A stretch of 64,000 nt of DNA, taken from JBEVOS01 sp964563395. Lineage in GTDB: Bacteria > Pseudomonadota > Alphaproteobacteria > Caulobacterales > Aquidulcibacteraceae. The notes under the pieces are model-generated. The model made no database searches. It saw nothing but the letters and a program-made list of their open reading frames with translations, and had not been told where the DNA came from. The stretch covers positions 19,836 through 83,835 of the forward strand of contig CAZLWK010000013.1 in NCBI GenBank assembly GCA_964563395.1. Direction: 5' to 3'. This document shows, piece after piece, positions 1-10,200 of the stretch; position 1 is the stretch's first letter, and every line of letters starts with the position of its first letter. The position numbers and the translations under genes are program-made.

Positions 1-125
1 GGCTGCACGCGGATTTCCTGCGCCGCCGCCTCTGGCGCGGGCGCGATGGCCGCCGCGCCGAGCGCGAGGGCGAGCCCCGCCCCACCGGCGAGAAGAGTGC
101 GATCCAGGCGTATGCTCTTCGACAT
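1..125 (-). CDS. N-terminus of exported protein, probably DegP/HtrA serine protease (partial)
   Basis: Only the first 41 codons are inside the window; the gene runs off its left edge. They encode a typical Sec signal peptide: a basic start (MSKSIRLDR), a hydrophobic Ala/Leu/Gly core to about residue 27, and an Ala-rich cleavage region ending AAAQ. No catalytic residues are visible. The suggestion of DegP rests on gene order: in alphaproteobacteria the cycHJKL (ccmIEFH) operon is commonly followed by degP, and this gene follows ccmH on the same strand after about 118 bases. The exported nature is well supported; the family is inference. Confidence 0.6.
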   Translation of the reverse strand, partial: MSKSIRLDRTLLAGGAGLALALGAAAIAPAPEAAAQEIRVQ

Positions 126-243
126 GAAATCCTCGATGTTTCAACGGCCGGGGCGATGCGAGGCCCAATCCGGGGGCCGCCTTCCGCCGCTTTCACGGCA
201 GGCTTATGGGCGGTTTGAGGCGAAGTTGGGGAGGCCGGCGGGC

Positions 244-630
244 CTAGCGCTCCTCGTCCGCCTCTGGCTCGAGCGCGTCCGCCGGGCGACGCAGATTGCG
301 CAGCGCGATGAAGCCGATCAGCGCGGCCAGCGCCGCCGGCGCGGCCCAAAGCGCCAGAGTGTGCGCCGCCAGGGGCGGGCGCAGCAGCACGAAATCGCCA
401 TAGCGCTCGCGGAAGAAGGCGCGGATTTCAGCGTCACTCTCCCCTTCGGCCACGCGCGCGCGCACCAAGGCGCGCATGTCCGCCGCGATCGGCGCGGTGG
501 ATTGCGAGATCGGCTCGTTCTCGCATGCCACGCAGCGAATTTCGCGCTCCAGAGCCTGCGCGCGCGCTTCGGCTTCCGGATCGGCCAGCGGCGCGATCGC
601 CGCTGCCAAGAGCGCCACGAGCGCAATCAT
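244..630 (-). CDS. ccmH: Cytochrome c maturation protein CcmH (CycL)
   Basis: A 128-residue membrane-anchored thiol protein that acts in the periplasm and helps reduce the apocytochrome CXXC cysteines before haem attachment. An N-terminal signal segment is followed by the family signature RCVACENEPISQS, with Cys33 and Cys36 as the redox pair. A C-terminal transmembrane helix lies near residues 88-108. The start codon overlaps the ccmF stop in an ATGA arrangement, indicating translational coupling. It is the last ccm gene of the operon ccmI-ccmE-ccmF-ccmH. Length and motif are normal for the short alphaproteobacterial CcmH, which lacks the C-terminal TPR part found in E. coli CcmH; here that part is the separate CcmI. 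Confidence 0.95.
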   Translation of the reverse strand: MIALVALLAAAIAPLADPEAEARAQALEREIRCVACENEPISQSTAPIAADMRALVRARVAEGESDAEIRAFFRERYGDFVLLRPPLAAHTLALWAAPAALAALIGFIALRNLRRPADALEPEADEER

Positions 631-2540
631 CGCCGGCGCGCCTTGCGGGCGAACGCGATCAGGGCGAGCGCGCCGCCCAAGGTCATCATCGCCGCGCCAA
701 GGAAGATCATCTGCACCATGGGATTATGATAGAGACGCAGCGTCCAGCCTGAATCGGCGCGGTTCGGCTCGCCAAGCGCGACATAGAAATGCCCATCCCA
801 ATCGTTGAGGATGCCGACCTCCGTCGTCGGCGAGCCCGCGCCGGGATAGAAGCGACGCTCCGCCGCGAGCGCGCGCCCATCGACGCTAAGTTCGGCGCGC
901 GTGGCGTAGAAATTGGGCCCGTCGCGCTCGACGATGTCGCGCAGCAGCACGGTGCGGCCGGCGAAATCGGCGCTTTGGCCGGGCGCGAGCGTCACCGCCA
1001 GTTCTGTTTTGTAAGCGGTCTCCACGACGGCGCCGATGGTGAGCACGCCAGCGCCGAGATGGGCGAGACTCATTGACCACACGGCGAGCGGCAGCGCGGC
1101 GATCTTACGCCAGCCGCCTGCGCCGCCGCGCTCGATGCGCGCGCGCAGATAAAGGAAGCCGCCGAGCACGAGCCAAAGCCCGACGCCCACGCCCAAAGCC
1201 GCCCAAGGCCCGCCGCGCATGAGCACGATCGCGGCCGCGAGGCCCGCAAGCGCATAGGCCGGCGTCAGCGTGACGAGCGCGGCGCGCGCATCTCCGCTGC
1301 GCCAAGCCAAAAGCGGTGCGACCGGCAGCGCGATCAGCAACAGCGCCAGGATCGGCGCGACCGTGAGGTTGAAGAAGGGCGGTCCCACGGAGATGAGCCC
1401 GCCTCCCGCAGCCTCCACCATCAGCGGATAGAGCGTGCCGATGAGCACGACGCCGGCGGCCGCCGCGAGGCCAAGATTGTTCCAAACGAGCAGCCCCTCG
1501 CGGCTGATGGCGGCGAAACCGCGCGCGCGCGCAAGGCTGGGCGCGCGCCACGCATAGAGGCCAAACCCCACGCCGAGCACGAGCACCAGCAGGCCGAGCA
1601 CAGCGACGCCGCGGCGCGGATCGACCGCGAAAGCGTGCACGGAGGTGAGCACGCCGGAGCGCACCAGAAACGTGCCGAGCAGCGCGAAACCGAAGCCTGC
1701 GATGGCGAGCAAGATCGTCCAGCTCGCGAGCGAACCGCGCCGTTCGGTGACGATGGCGGAATGCACGAGCGCGCAGGCGGCGAGCCACGGCATGAAGCTG
1801 GCGTTTTCAACCGGGTCCCAAAACCACCAGCCGCCCCACCCGAGTTCGTAATACGCCCAATATGAGCCCAGCGCGATGCCGGCGGTCAGCGCGGTCCAGG
1901 CCGCGAGCGTCCATGGCCGCAGCGCGCGCGCCCAATTCTGATCGACCTTGCCTTCGATCAAGGCTGCGATGGCGAGCGAGAACGGAACCGAAAGCCCGAC
2001 ATAGCCGAGATAGAGAAGCGGCGGATGCGCGGCGAGCGCGGGATCCTGCAAGAGCGGATTGAGATCGCGTCCCTCGAAGGGCGCGGGATCGAGCCGCGCG
2101 AACGGATTGGAGAGCAGCAAGGTGTAGACGAAGGCGCCGAGCGTGACGAAGCCCTGCACGCCGAGCGCGCGCGACCAGAGCGGCAGCGGCAGCGCGCCGC
2201 GAAATGCGCCGAGCGCGGCGCCCGACGCGGCGGACACCAGACACCAAAGCAGCATGGAGCCTTCATGATTGCCCCATGCGCCGGCGACTTTGTAAAGCAG
2301 CGGCTTGGCGGTGTGTGAATTTTGCGCCACCACGGCCAGCGAGAAATCCGAGCGCACGAAGAGCGCGATCAAGGCCGCGAAGGCGATGGCGGTGAACAGC
2401 GTGGCGAGGAGCGCCATGGCGCGCGCGCTCTTGCCCATAACTTCATCGCCGCGCGCGCCGGCCAACAAGCCAAGCGCGCCCTGCGCCGCGCTCGCGGTCA
2501 AGCCAAGGATCGCGAGGAACAGGCCAAGCTCGGCGATCAT
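627..2540 (-). CDS. ccmF: Haem lyase subunit CcmF (CycK)
   Basis: A large polytopic inner-membrane protein of 637 residues. It takes haem from CcmE and ligates it to apocytochrome c. The WWD haem-handling motif is seen near residues 234-246 (GWGGWWFWDPVEN), with conserved periplasmic histidines around it. Many hydrophobic helices run through the whole chain, and the length matches the family (about 630-660). The gene lies between ccmE, whose stop is 9 bases upstream, and ccmH, with which it overlaps by 4 bases. Confidence 0.97.
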   Translation of the reverse strand: MIAELGLFLAILGLTASAAQGALGLLAGARGDEVMGKSARAMALLATLFTAIAFAALIALFVRSDFSLAVVAQNSHTAKPLLYKVAGAWGNHEGSMLLWCLVSAASGAALGAFRGALPLPLWSRALGVQGFVTLGAFVYTLLLSNPFARLDPAPFEGRDLNPLLQDPALAAHPPLLYLGYVGLSVPFSLAIAALIEGKVDQNWARALRPWTLAAWTALTAGIALGSYWAYYELGWGGWWFWDPVENASFMPWLAACALVHSAIVTERRGSLASWTILLAIAGFGFALLGTFLVRSGVLTSVHAFAVDPRRGVAVLGLLVLVLGVGFGLYAWRAPSLARARGFAAISREGLLVWNNLGLAAAAGVVLIGTLYPLMVEAAGGGLISVGPPFFNLTVAPILALLLIALPVAPLLAWRSGDARAALVTLTPAYALAGLAAAIVLMRGGPWAALGVGVGLWLVLGGFLYLRARIERGGAGGWRKIAALPLAVWSMSLAHLGAGVLTIGAVVETAYKTELAVTLAPGQSADFAGRTVLLRDIVERDGPNFYATRAELSVDGRALAAERRFYPGAGSPTTEVGILNDWDGHFYVALGEPNRADSGWTLRLYHNPMVQMIFLGAAMMTLGGALALIAFARKARRR

Positions 2541-2549
2541 GAGCGACGC

Positions 2550-2981
2550 TTACTCGCCTTTCCATTCGCCGCGCTGCTTGAGCGCTTCGGCGACTTCGCG
2601 CGGCATGTAGGTTTCGTCGTGCTTGGCGAGCACACGGTCGGCGACGAATTCGCCTCCGCCGCGCCAAACGCCTTCGGCGACCACGCCTTGGCCCTCGCGA
2701 AAGAGATCGGGCAGGCTTCCTTGATACGCGATCGGCAAGGCGCCCGCGCCGTCTGTGACGACGAAGCGCACCATGCCGCCAGTTCCATGTGCGACGCTGC
2801 CCGCCTCCACGAGGCCGCCGATACGCACGCGATCGCCAGGGGCGGCTTTGTCAGCGATTTCAGAAGGCGCGTAAAAATAGACGATCGAGTCGCGCAGGCC
2901 GAGCAGCGTCAAGGTCGCCGCGAGCGCTAGGAGCGCGCCCACCGCGCCGATCACGATCAGTCTTTGCCCGCGCTTGCGCAT
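2550..2981 (-). CDS. ccmE: Haem chaperone CcmE (CycJ)
   Basis: This 143-residue periplasmic haem chaperone binds haem covalently and delivers it to CcmF. It has one N-terminal anchor helix (about residues 8-30) followed by an OB-fold. The haem-binding His121 and the following Tyr125 stand in the motif KHDETYMP (HXXXY). Length is typical for the family. It is followed directly by ccmF on the same strand, and the function is unambiguous. Confidence 0.97.
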   Translation of the reverse strand: MRKRGQRLIVIGAVGALLALAATLTLLGLRDSIVYFYAPSEIADKAAPGDRVRIGGLVEAGSVAHGTGGMVRFVVTDGAGALPIAYQGSLPDLFREGQGVVAEGVWRGGGEFVADRVLAKHDETYMPREVAEALKQRGEWKGE

Positions 2982-3038
2982 CCATCCCGATCCTTGCGCG
3001 AAGCATAGTCCAAGCCGGGCGCCTCAAGCACTGCGACC

Positions 3039-3692
3039 TTAGCGCTCGTTCTCCGCGATCATCCGCGCGGCCATGGCCTGGCGCGGATCGTCCGGGGCGA
3101 GGCGCGCCTTGACCTCGGCCCACAGGCGCGCGGCGTCGGCGCGGCGTCCGTCCTGCGTGGCTGCGAGCGCCTGATAGAGCCATGGCGTGGGATCGTCGGG
3201 CGCGGCGGCGGCGGCGGCGGCGAAAACATTGAGCGCGTCTGGCCCCACGCGCCCCTGATCGATCCGCACCAGCGCCCGGCCGAGATTGAGCATGGCGAGC
3301 GCCGAATTGGGATCGCGCCGCAGCGCCGCCTGGAAGGCGCGCGCGGCCTCCTGATCGCGGCCCAGTTCGGCGTAGAGGATTCCGGTGGCGATATGCGGGC
3401 GCGCGTCCGTGGGATTGGCGCGCGCTTCGGCCGCGAGACGCGCCAGCATCTCGCCTTCAGTGTAGCTTTCGATCGGACGCTGTTTCAGCGCGTCGATCCG
3501 CGCCGCATAGGGCTGGTCGGGCAGGTCGGGCCGGCCGATCGCCATATAGATCCCGAACGCCGACACGCAGAGCACGCCGCCCGCCGCCAGCGAAGCGATC
3601 GGCCGGGCGCCGCCGCCCTTGCGATAGGCGTAGAGCCCGGCGAACACGGCCAGCGCGGCGATCAAGGCGGCGAACACGAAAAACAAGGTCAC
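3039..3692 (-). CDS. ccmI: Cytochrome c biogenesis protein CcmI (CycH)
   Basis: A 217-residue apocytochrome c chaperone with two N-terminal membrane helices (about residues 1-20 and 30-50) and a periplasmic C-terminal half made of tetratricopeptide-like repeats, for example around ILYAELGRDQEAARAFQAAL. I chose the GTG at 3692 because an AAGG ribosome site precedes it and the protein then begins directly with a membrane helix; a longer reading would add about 25 non-hydrophobic residues overlapping the kinase gene. It is the first ccm gene, about 31 bases after the feuQ-like gene, so the sensor system and the ccm genes may share a transcript. Confidence 0.9.
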   Translation of the reverse strand: MTLFFVFAALIAALAVFAGLYAYRKGGGARPIASLAAGGVLCVSAFGIYMAIGRPDLPDQPYAARIDALKQRPIESYTEGEMLARLAAEARANPTDARPHIATGILYAELGRDQEAARAFQAALRRDPNSALAMLNLGRALVRIDQGRVGPDALNVFAAAAAAAPDDPTPWLYQALAATQDGRRADAARLWAEVKARLAPDDPRQAMAARMIAENER

Positions 3693-3723
3693 GCGCTCAG
3701 CCTTAAACGCGCAGCCGCGTAGC

Positions 3724-5193
3724 TCAATCCGTGGCGGGAAGCCGCAGGCGCGCCTTGAGCCCGCCAAGGGCGCTGCGCGAAAAGTTGAGATCGCCGGAAT
3801 AAAGGCTCACCGCCTCGGTGAGGATGGAAAGGCCAAGGCCTTGGCCGGGCGCGGCTTCGTCGAGCCGCGCGCCGCGCTTCAGCACGAGTCCGATTTCGGC
3901 CTCGCTGAGGCCAGGACCGTCATCCTCGACGATGATGTCCAACATGCCTTGACCCGGCTCGAGGCGCACCTCGACGCGGCTCTTGCCGTACTTGCACGCA
4001 TTGTCGATGAGATTGGCCGCCATCTCCAACAGGTCTTCGCGCTCGCCGCGGAACGTGGCGTCCGCTTCCGCGATCAATTCGATGTCGAGCGCTTTTTGGT
4101 GGTCGTATTTCTGCTCCATCATGAAGACGAGATCTTGCAGATTGTCGCGCACGGGCGTGCGATAGCCGATCGTGGCGGCCTGGGCGCCCGCGCCGGATTC
4201 GGCGCGCGCGGCGACGCGGGCGCGGCGCAATTGCCGTTCCACATACGCCTCCATCTCCTCCACCGATTGCTTGACGAGGTCGTCTTCCGCGCCGCCCTGC
4301 TGGGCGGCGTTCTTCAACACCGCGATCGGCGTTTTGAGCGCGTGCGCGAGATTGCCGACATGGCGGCGCGCGCGCTCCACCACCTCGCGATTATGATCGA
4401 TGAGGGCGTTGAGCTCCATCGCGAGCGGCGCAAGCTCGGCGGCGTAATCGCGCTCCAGCCGGGGCGCGGACCCGCGCCGCACATCGGCGATGTCGCGCCG
4501 CAGCCGGCGCAGGGGCTCAAGGCCCACCGCGATCTGCAATGCGCTCACCGCGACGACAAGACCGACACAGAACGCGATGAACGCCGCGAAGGCGAGCGCC
4601 AGAAGGTCGGCCGCGGGCCGCAGAATTTGGTTGGGCGCGATCGCCACGAAAAATAAAAACCGATCCTCCATGCCGCGAAACTGCAGCACGCGCGCGCCGA
4701 TGCGCAGCGGCTCAAGGTCGGGCCCGCGCGAAAGATCGAGATAGCGCACGCCCGCCGCGTTCGCTGGCCCTTCCTCCAGCGCGCGCACGTCGTCTTCGGT
4801 CAAGTCGATTTGCACATCGAACAAGGATCGCGAGGTGATGCCCACATCCAGCGCGCCGTCCGGCTCGATGCGCGCCACCTGAAAATAGCGCCCGCTGGTG
4901 GGGCGCTCATAGCGCGGATCGAGCTGCGGATTGCGCATGTCCACGCCGCCGCCCTCGGCGGGCTCCGCATTGCTGGTGAGGGAATCGAGAACCGCCTCGA
5001 TCTCGGGATCGATGAGCAGGCGCGTCAGTTCACGGTTGAAGCCGGCGAAAGCGACAAGCCCCGCGATCACCAGAACCAGCGTGGAGACGAGCGCGATCAG
5101 CGCAAGGCGCGCCGCCAGCGAAAAGCGAAACCAAGCCCGAATTTGCGCCCAAGCCGCACTCACGAACGCGCCCCCCGCGCGCGGCTCAGACAC
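3724..5193 (-). CDS. FeuQ-like sensor histidine kinase
   Basis: A 489-residue membrane sensor kinase. Two transmembrane helices (about residues 28-52 and 196-221) enclose a periplasmic domain of some 140 residues. A HAMP-like region follows, then the H-box with His284 in NLAHALKTPI, and a C-terminal HATPase domain with N-box (NLIDNACKYG) and G-boxes (DDGPGLS, GQGLGLSI). It follows its response regulator by 15 bases and precedes ccmI. This order, regulator-kinase-cycHJKL-degP, matches the feuPQ locus of rhizobia. The PhoQ/FeuQ grouping is based on context and H-box; the signal sensed is not known here. Confidence 0.85.
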   Translation of the reverse strand: MSEPRAGGAFVSAAWAQIRAWFRFSLAARLALIALVSTLVLVIAGLVAFAGFNRELTRLLIDPEIEAVLDSLTSNAEPAEGGGVDMRNPQLDPRYERPTSGRYFQVARIEPDGALDVGITSRSLFDVQIDLTEDDVRALEEGPANAAGVRYLDLSRGPDLEPLRIGARVLQFRGMEDRFLFFVAIAPNQILRPAADLLALAFAAFIAFCVGLVVAVSALQIAVGLEPLRRLRRDIADVRRGSAPRLERDYAAELAPLAMELNALIDHNREVVERARRHVGNLAHALKTPIAVLKNAAQQGGAEDDLVKQSVEEMEAYVERQLRRARVAARAESGAGAQAATIGYRTPVRDNLQDLVFMMEQKYDHQKALDIELIAEADATFRGEREDLLEMAANLIDNACKYGKSRVEVRLEPGQGMLDIIVEDDGPGLSEAEIGLVLKRGARLDEAAPGQGLGLSILTEAVSLYSGDLNFSRSALGGLKARLRLPATD

Positions 5194-5208
5194 GCGCGCG
5201 CGCTCCCC

Positions 5209-5883
5209 TCATTGCGGGCCGGCGGCGGGATCGATGAGACGGTAGCCCAGTCCCTTTTCGGTGACGATCCGATCCGGGCCGATCTTGCGACGCAAAATGC
5301 CGATGAACACTTCGATCGTGTTGGAATCGCGCTCATGGTCCTGCGCATAGATTTTCTCGGTCAGCTCCGTGCGCGAGACGATCTTGCCGGCGTGGTGCAT
5401 CAGATAATCGAGCACCTTGTATTGATAGGCCGTCAGCTTGACCGGTTTCCCCGCGACCGTCACCTGGCCGGTGGCGCTGTTGAGCGCGAGATCGCCGCAT
5501 TCGAGCACCGCGCTCGCTTGGCCGGCCTGTCGGCGCACATGCGCGCGCGCCCGCGCCAGAAGCTCGGCCATGTGGAAGGGCTTCGTCACATAATCATTGG
5601 CGCCGAGATCGAGCCCCTCGACCTTCTCGCTCCAGCGGTCGCGCGCGGAGAGGATGAGGATCGGCGTCGATTTGCCCTGCGCGCGGAGATTCTTGAGCAC
5701 GGTGAGCCCATCGACCTTGGGCAGGCCAAGGTCGAGCAGGATCAGATCATAGGGCTCGGTCTCGCCCATGAATTGGCCGTCCTCGCCATTGTCGGCGGCG
5801 TCCACGGCGTAGCCCGCATCCGTCAGCGCGGACGTGAGCTGTTCGCGAAGATTTTTATCGTCCTCGACGACGAGAATGCGCAT
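5209..5883 (-). CDS. FeuP/PhoP-like response regulator (OmpR family)
   Basis: A 224-residue regulator with an N-terminal receiver domain (acidic EDD at residues 7-9, phospho-acceptor Asp51, conserved Lys in the LSARDR stretch) and a C-terminal winged-helix DNA-binding domain typical of OmpR/PhoB. It is the cognate partner of the kinase gene immediately downstream. The PepSY-like gene ends 5 bases upstream, so the three genes probably form one operon. Residues at the DNA-binding surface (RDSNTIEVFIGILRRKIG) are typical of PhoP/FeuP. Its targets cannot be read from this window. Confidence 0.9.
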   Translation of the reverse strand: MRILVVEDDKNLREQLTSALTDAGYAVDAADNGEDGQFMGETEPYDLILLDLGLPKVDGLTVLKNLRAQGKSTPILILSARDRWSEKVEGLDLGANDYVTKPFHMAELLARARAHVRRQAGQASAVLECGDLALNSATGQVTVAGKPVKLTAYQYKVLDYLMHHAGKIVSRTELTEKIYAQDHERDSNTIEVFIGILRRKIGPDRIVTEKGLGYRLIDPAAGPQ

Positions 5884-5888
5884 GCGCC

Positions 5889-6254
5889 CTACCGACCGAA
5901 AACCTGACCGCTGCCGGCGTCGACGCGGAGGTTTTCCTCCGCCCCATCCGGATAGCGCCAGCGAAACACGTAAGAGAGCCGCCCGCCCCGCTCGTCGAGC
6001 CCGCCGACCACATCGACGAAACGGCCCGGACGGCTGGAAGAAACGATCCCGATCAAGGTGCGCAGAGGCAAGACCCGGGCCTCGCGGTTCTCGCGCTCTT
6101 CCTGGCGGGGCCGGTCGTCGCGGGGGCCGCGCCCAAAGGCGCCGCCCTGCGGCATGATCCAGCCCGGCTCCAGGACCTGCGCGCGCGCCGTCTCAAGCCC
6201 GGTGAGGGCGAGGCCGGCGGCGGCGATCAGCACGAGGGCGGTGCGGCGGAACAT
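5889..6254 (-). CDS. Exported PepSY-like small protein
   Basis: A 121-residue secreted protein with a clear signal peptide (MFRRTALVLIAAAGLALTG, cut after about ARAQ). After a charged, Arg/Glu-rich linker, the C-terminal half (residues about 63-118) resembles a single PepSY repeat: a helix containing LRTLIGIVSSSRPGRFVDV followed by strands with FRWRYPDG and a final LRVDAGSG. PepSY proteins are often periplasmic inhibitors or modulators. Its position just ahead of a PhoP/FeuP-type two-component system suggests that it tunes the sensor, which is inference. The family call rests on pattern only. Confidence 0.7.
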   Translation of the reverse strand: MFRRTALVLIAAAGLALTGLETARAQVLEPGWIMPQGGAFGRGPRDDRPRQEERENREARVLPLRTLIGIVSSSRPGRFVDVVGGLDERGGRLSYVFRWRYPDGAEENLRVDAGSGQVFGR

Positions 6255-6324
6255 GGCGGATTGTGTAAGGAAGGGGCGCTGAATAGGCCCTGAACGCGGA
6301 ATTCAGCGCCCGTCAACCAGGGCG

Positions 6325-7227
6325 TCAGCCGGGCCTCTGGGGCTTTGCGTCCCGCTTGGCCCATTTCTTCACGAATTTCTTGAGCTCGTCATCGCCGACA
6401 TCGGGCACGGAAAGCACCAGCTTCACAAGCTGATCCCCCTGTCCGGCGACGCCTTTGCCCTTCAGGCGCAAAACCTGTCCCGTATTGGAGCCGGGCGGGA
6501 TGGTCAGCTGCACCGGGCCGGACACGGTGGGCGCCTGAATGCGGGCGCCCTCTACCGCTTCGGTCAGCGAGATGGGCAATTCTACATGAATGTCCTGGCC
6601 TTCGCGGCGGAAAAAGGGGTGGGGCTTCACCTTCAGTTCCACCAGGGCGTCCCCGGGCGGTCCGCCCTGCACGCCTGGCCCGCCCTGGCTTTTGAGGCGC
6701 AGCACCTGGCCGTTCTCGACGCCGGCGGGGATGCCGATATCGAGCGTGCGCCCCTCGGCCAGTTGGACACGCTTGCGCGCGCCATTGGCGGCTTCGAGGA
6801 GATCGAGTTCGAGGGGAAAGCGGATGTCGCGCCCGCGCATCCGGCCAAACCCGCGCGGGCCCGAAGCGCCAGCGCCGGAGCCGAACAGGTCGGAGAAGAT
6901 GTCGCCCAGATCGAAGGGCGGCGCTTCCTGGAAGCCGCCCGGCCCGCCCCCGGCATGGGCCGATTGGCGGGCATGGGTGCGCGAGCCGAACCCCATGCGT
7001 TCATTGCCGTCCGCATCGATCTCGCCGCGGTCGAACCGGGCGCGCTGGGCGGGCTCGGACAGGAGATTGAAGGCGGCGGTGGCGCGCTTGAACTTCTCTT
7101 CGGCCTGCCGGTCATTGGGGCGCACGTCGGGGTGCAGCTCCTTGGCGAGCTTGCGGTAGGCCTTGCGGATGTCGTCCGCGCTGGCGCTGCGCGGCACACC
7201 GAGCGTCTGATACGGATCCCAGCTCAA
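6325..7227 (-). CDS. CbpA-type DnaJ co-chaperone
   Basis: A 300-residue J-domain protein. The J domain covers residues 1-70 with the HPD motif (ELHPDVRPND) that stimulates DnaK. A Gly/Phe-rich linker follows (about 75-120), then two C-terminal substrate-binding beta domains. The cysteine-rich zinc finger of true DnaJ is absent, which makes this a class II, CbpA-like co-chaperone. It stands alone between the gene transfer agent cluster, on the same strand about 57 bases away, and the PepSY gene. There is no sign that it belongs to either unit. Confidence 0.9.
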   Translation of the reverse strand: MSWDPYQTLGVPRSASADDIRKAYRKLAKELHPDVRPNDRQAEEKFKRATAAFNLLSEPAQRARFDRGEIDADGNERMGFGSRTHARQSAHAGGGPGGFQEAPPFDLGDIFSDLFGSGAGASGPRGFGRMRGRDIRFPLELDLLEAANGARKRVQLAEGRTLDIGIPAGVENGQVLRLKSQGGPGVQGGPPGDALVELKVKPHPFFRREGQDIHVELPISLTEAVEGARIQAPTVSGPVQLTIPPGSNTGQVLRLKGKGVAGQGDQLVKLVLSVPDVGDDELKKFVKKWAKRDAKPQRPG

Positions 7228-7284
7228 CGTGACCTGTCGGCGGCTCGCCGCCGGGTCTGGCGGACGATTCTGGATATCGGGCCA

Positions 7285-10200
7285 CTATAACGGAATTGTC
7301 GATTCCGTCTTCAAGCCCGGCAGCCCATCGGCGCCGATCTGCGCCGCCCGAAACCGGATCGATCCGCTGAGCGGGGCGCCGAAATCCAGCGTCTGAGCGG
7401 CCGCCGTGTAGACGAACCCGGGCGCCTCCACCGTTTGGCCGCGCCGCACCGCGCCCGATCCGTCGAGGATTTCGACCAAGTAGGCCTCCCGCCCCTCGGC
7501 CAGCGGAACCTCCCCCTCGCCCCAGAAATCGCCGCCGCGGCGGCTCTGCCTGATCCAGGCGAGTTCGATGTCGCCGCCGGCGCCGGCGCGCGCGCGCGGA
7601 TGGACGGGACGGAATGGCCGGCGCGCGCGCGGCGCGACGGCGGCGTCGATACGGGCCGCGGCGGCGCCGGCCAGAAGCGCATCCTGCGCGGGCGCGAGGA
7701 AGGCCAGCGTCTGACCGAATTCATGCGCGCCGATCGGCACGCGCGCGAGGGCGGCGTCCAGCTTGACGATACGCCTTCCGGCCGGCGTCGGCGCCCCCAT
7801 GGCGTGGCCGGTGTCGCACAGGCCGCGCAGAAACCCGGACAGCTCGTAGGTGTTGGGCGCGACGAGCGCGGCGTTGCGGGCCTGAAGGATTTCCCATTCG
7901 CCATCACCCTCAACGGCAAACACGTTGGCGCCGGCGAACAGCGCCTCTCGCGTGACGCCGGCCAGCGCGCCCGCGATCAGCTCGACGCGCACGACATTGC
8001 CCTCGTCCCAGCGATGGAGCGGGCCGGGATAAAGATCCCACAGCAAGGTTCCCATTGTCGCCGCGCGCTCGGCGCGTGCGCGCACCCGCGCCGCGCCAAG
8101 ATCGGCGCCGACATAAATCCTGTGCGCGCCGCGCCACGGATCGGCGGCGAGCGCCGCGAGCGGCCGCTCATCGCTCTCATAACCTGGCAGCAAGGGCAGA
8201 TCGAGCACGGCTAGGGCAGGCGTGGGCGCGACGTCGAGCACCGGCGCGGAAGGAATGGGCGCGAAGCGCGCGCCGCGCACGCCCGCATCGGCGCGCACCA
8301 GATCGAGCGTGCGCGCCGCGCCATCCTCGATGCGCGCGACCTCGAACACGCCGCCCGCGAAGGCGAGGCGATCGCCCGCCTCCAAGGCCAGACGCGCGGG
8401 CGAGATCGCGAGGGTCACGCTCTCCTTTTCCGCGCGGCGACGCGCCAAAAGGCGCTCGGCGAGATCGCGCGCCTGCGCCTCTTCGAGCACGAGCGGCGCA
8501 TCCAGGGTTTCAACCCCGCCCTCGGCCGCGTCGCGCCGGCGCGCGCTCACCGCGCCCAACGCATAATCGCGCACAGGGTCGATGTAGCGGATGCGCGCCT
8601 CGATCGGCGCCGCCGCCGGATCGGCCCGCAAACGATAGGCGGACGCGCTCACATCGGCGGTGACGTCGTCAAGATCGAGCACCTGCTCTTGCGCATCGGC
8701 GCCGTGCGCGAAAACCAAGGCGCCGTCACGCTCGCTCACGCTGAAATCGAACGCCGCCATCAGCGGCTCCAACGCCGCGCGCGGCGTCGCGGGCGAGTCT
8801 ACGACATAGCCCGCGACCAGACCCGATACTTGCGCGGCGTCGATGTCGACGACGCCGCCGCGCAGGCACAGATCGGCGACGACCTCGCCCAACATGGCGA
8901 GACCCGCGCGCCCATTCAGCCAGTGCCCGCGCCGCCATTGATCGCCGTCCGACCAGACATCGGCGCGCGCGGGAAATTCCGGAAACGGCCGCGCGTCCCA
9001 GCACCAGATGAACACGCCGTCCGGATCGATCATGCCCGCGCCATAGAGGCTGGAGATCGGGTTCGCCAGACCGTCCCAATGTTCAAGATAGGCCTCAAGC
9101 GTGCGGCGCTGGATGAGATCGTCCGGCGCGCCGGTTGAAAATGGCGGCGCCGCGCTTTCGCTGCTCTTGGGGTCGAGAAAGAGATTGGGGGCGTTGGCGC
9201 CCTTGTCGATCGCGGGGCAGCCCAATTCGATGAGCCAGATGGGTTTCGATCGCGCGATCCAGGCCGTCGGCGCGGCGTTGCGCACGCCGCCGGGGCGATT
9301 GTGATGCGCGTTCGACCAGAAACCGCGCAAATCCTTGGCGCGGAACACCCAGGGCTCGTCATAGGCGCCGTCCGTGATCGGCGTGCGCGCCTGCGCCGCG
9401 CGGGCGGCGTCGTCGGCGTAGTACCAATGATAATTTTCGCCGGCTTCGATGCGGCTTTTCAGATAGGCGCTGTCATGATCGGTGCGCGCCAGCGCGGCGT
9501 CGAGATGCGATGCGCCCTCGCGCCAATCGCTGAGCGGGGGATACCAATCCACGCCCACGCAATCGATCGCGCTGTCGGCCCAGAGCGGATCGAGATGAAA
9601 AAACACGTCGCCCGTTCCGTCCTGCGGGCGATGGCCGCCATATTCGCTCCAATCGGCGGCGTAGGTGAGTTTCGTCTCCGCGCCGAGCATGGCGCGCACA
9701 TCGGTGGCGAGCGCGCGCAATTTCGCGACGGCGGGAAAATTCACCGCGCTGTCGCGCGCACTGGTGATTCCGCGCAATTCTGAGCCGAGAATGAAGGCGT
9801 CGACGCCGCCGGCGAGCGCGGCGAGCTTGGCGTTGTGCAAAATGAAGCGGCGAAACGACCATTCGGCGGGGCCGCCATAGGCCACCGCGCCATCGACGAT
9901 GGTGAAATCGCCCGGCGCGGCGGCGCCGAAGAAGGCGTTCACTTGCGCGCTCGCGGCGCTGGTCTTGTCGGGCGTGCCGGGCGATCCCGGCGCGGGATGC
10001 AGCGTGATGCGGCCGCGCCAGGGATAGGCGCCCTGTTCGGCTTCACCATAAGGATCGGGCAGCGCATTGCCCGCCGGCACATCCATCAGGATGAACGGAT
10101 AAAGGCCAACCTTGAATCCCCGCGCCTTCAATTCCTGAATCGCGGCGACGATCGTCGCATCCGCGGGCGTGCCGCCGTAAGCAGGCCCGCCTTCGATCTC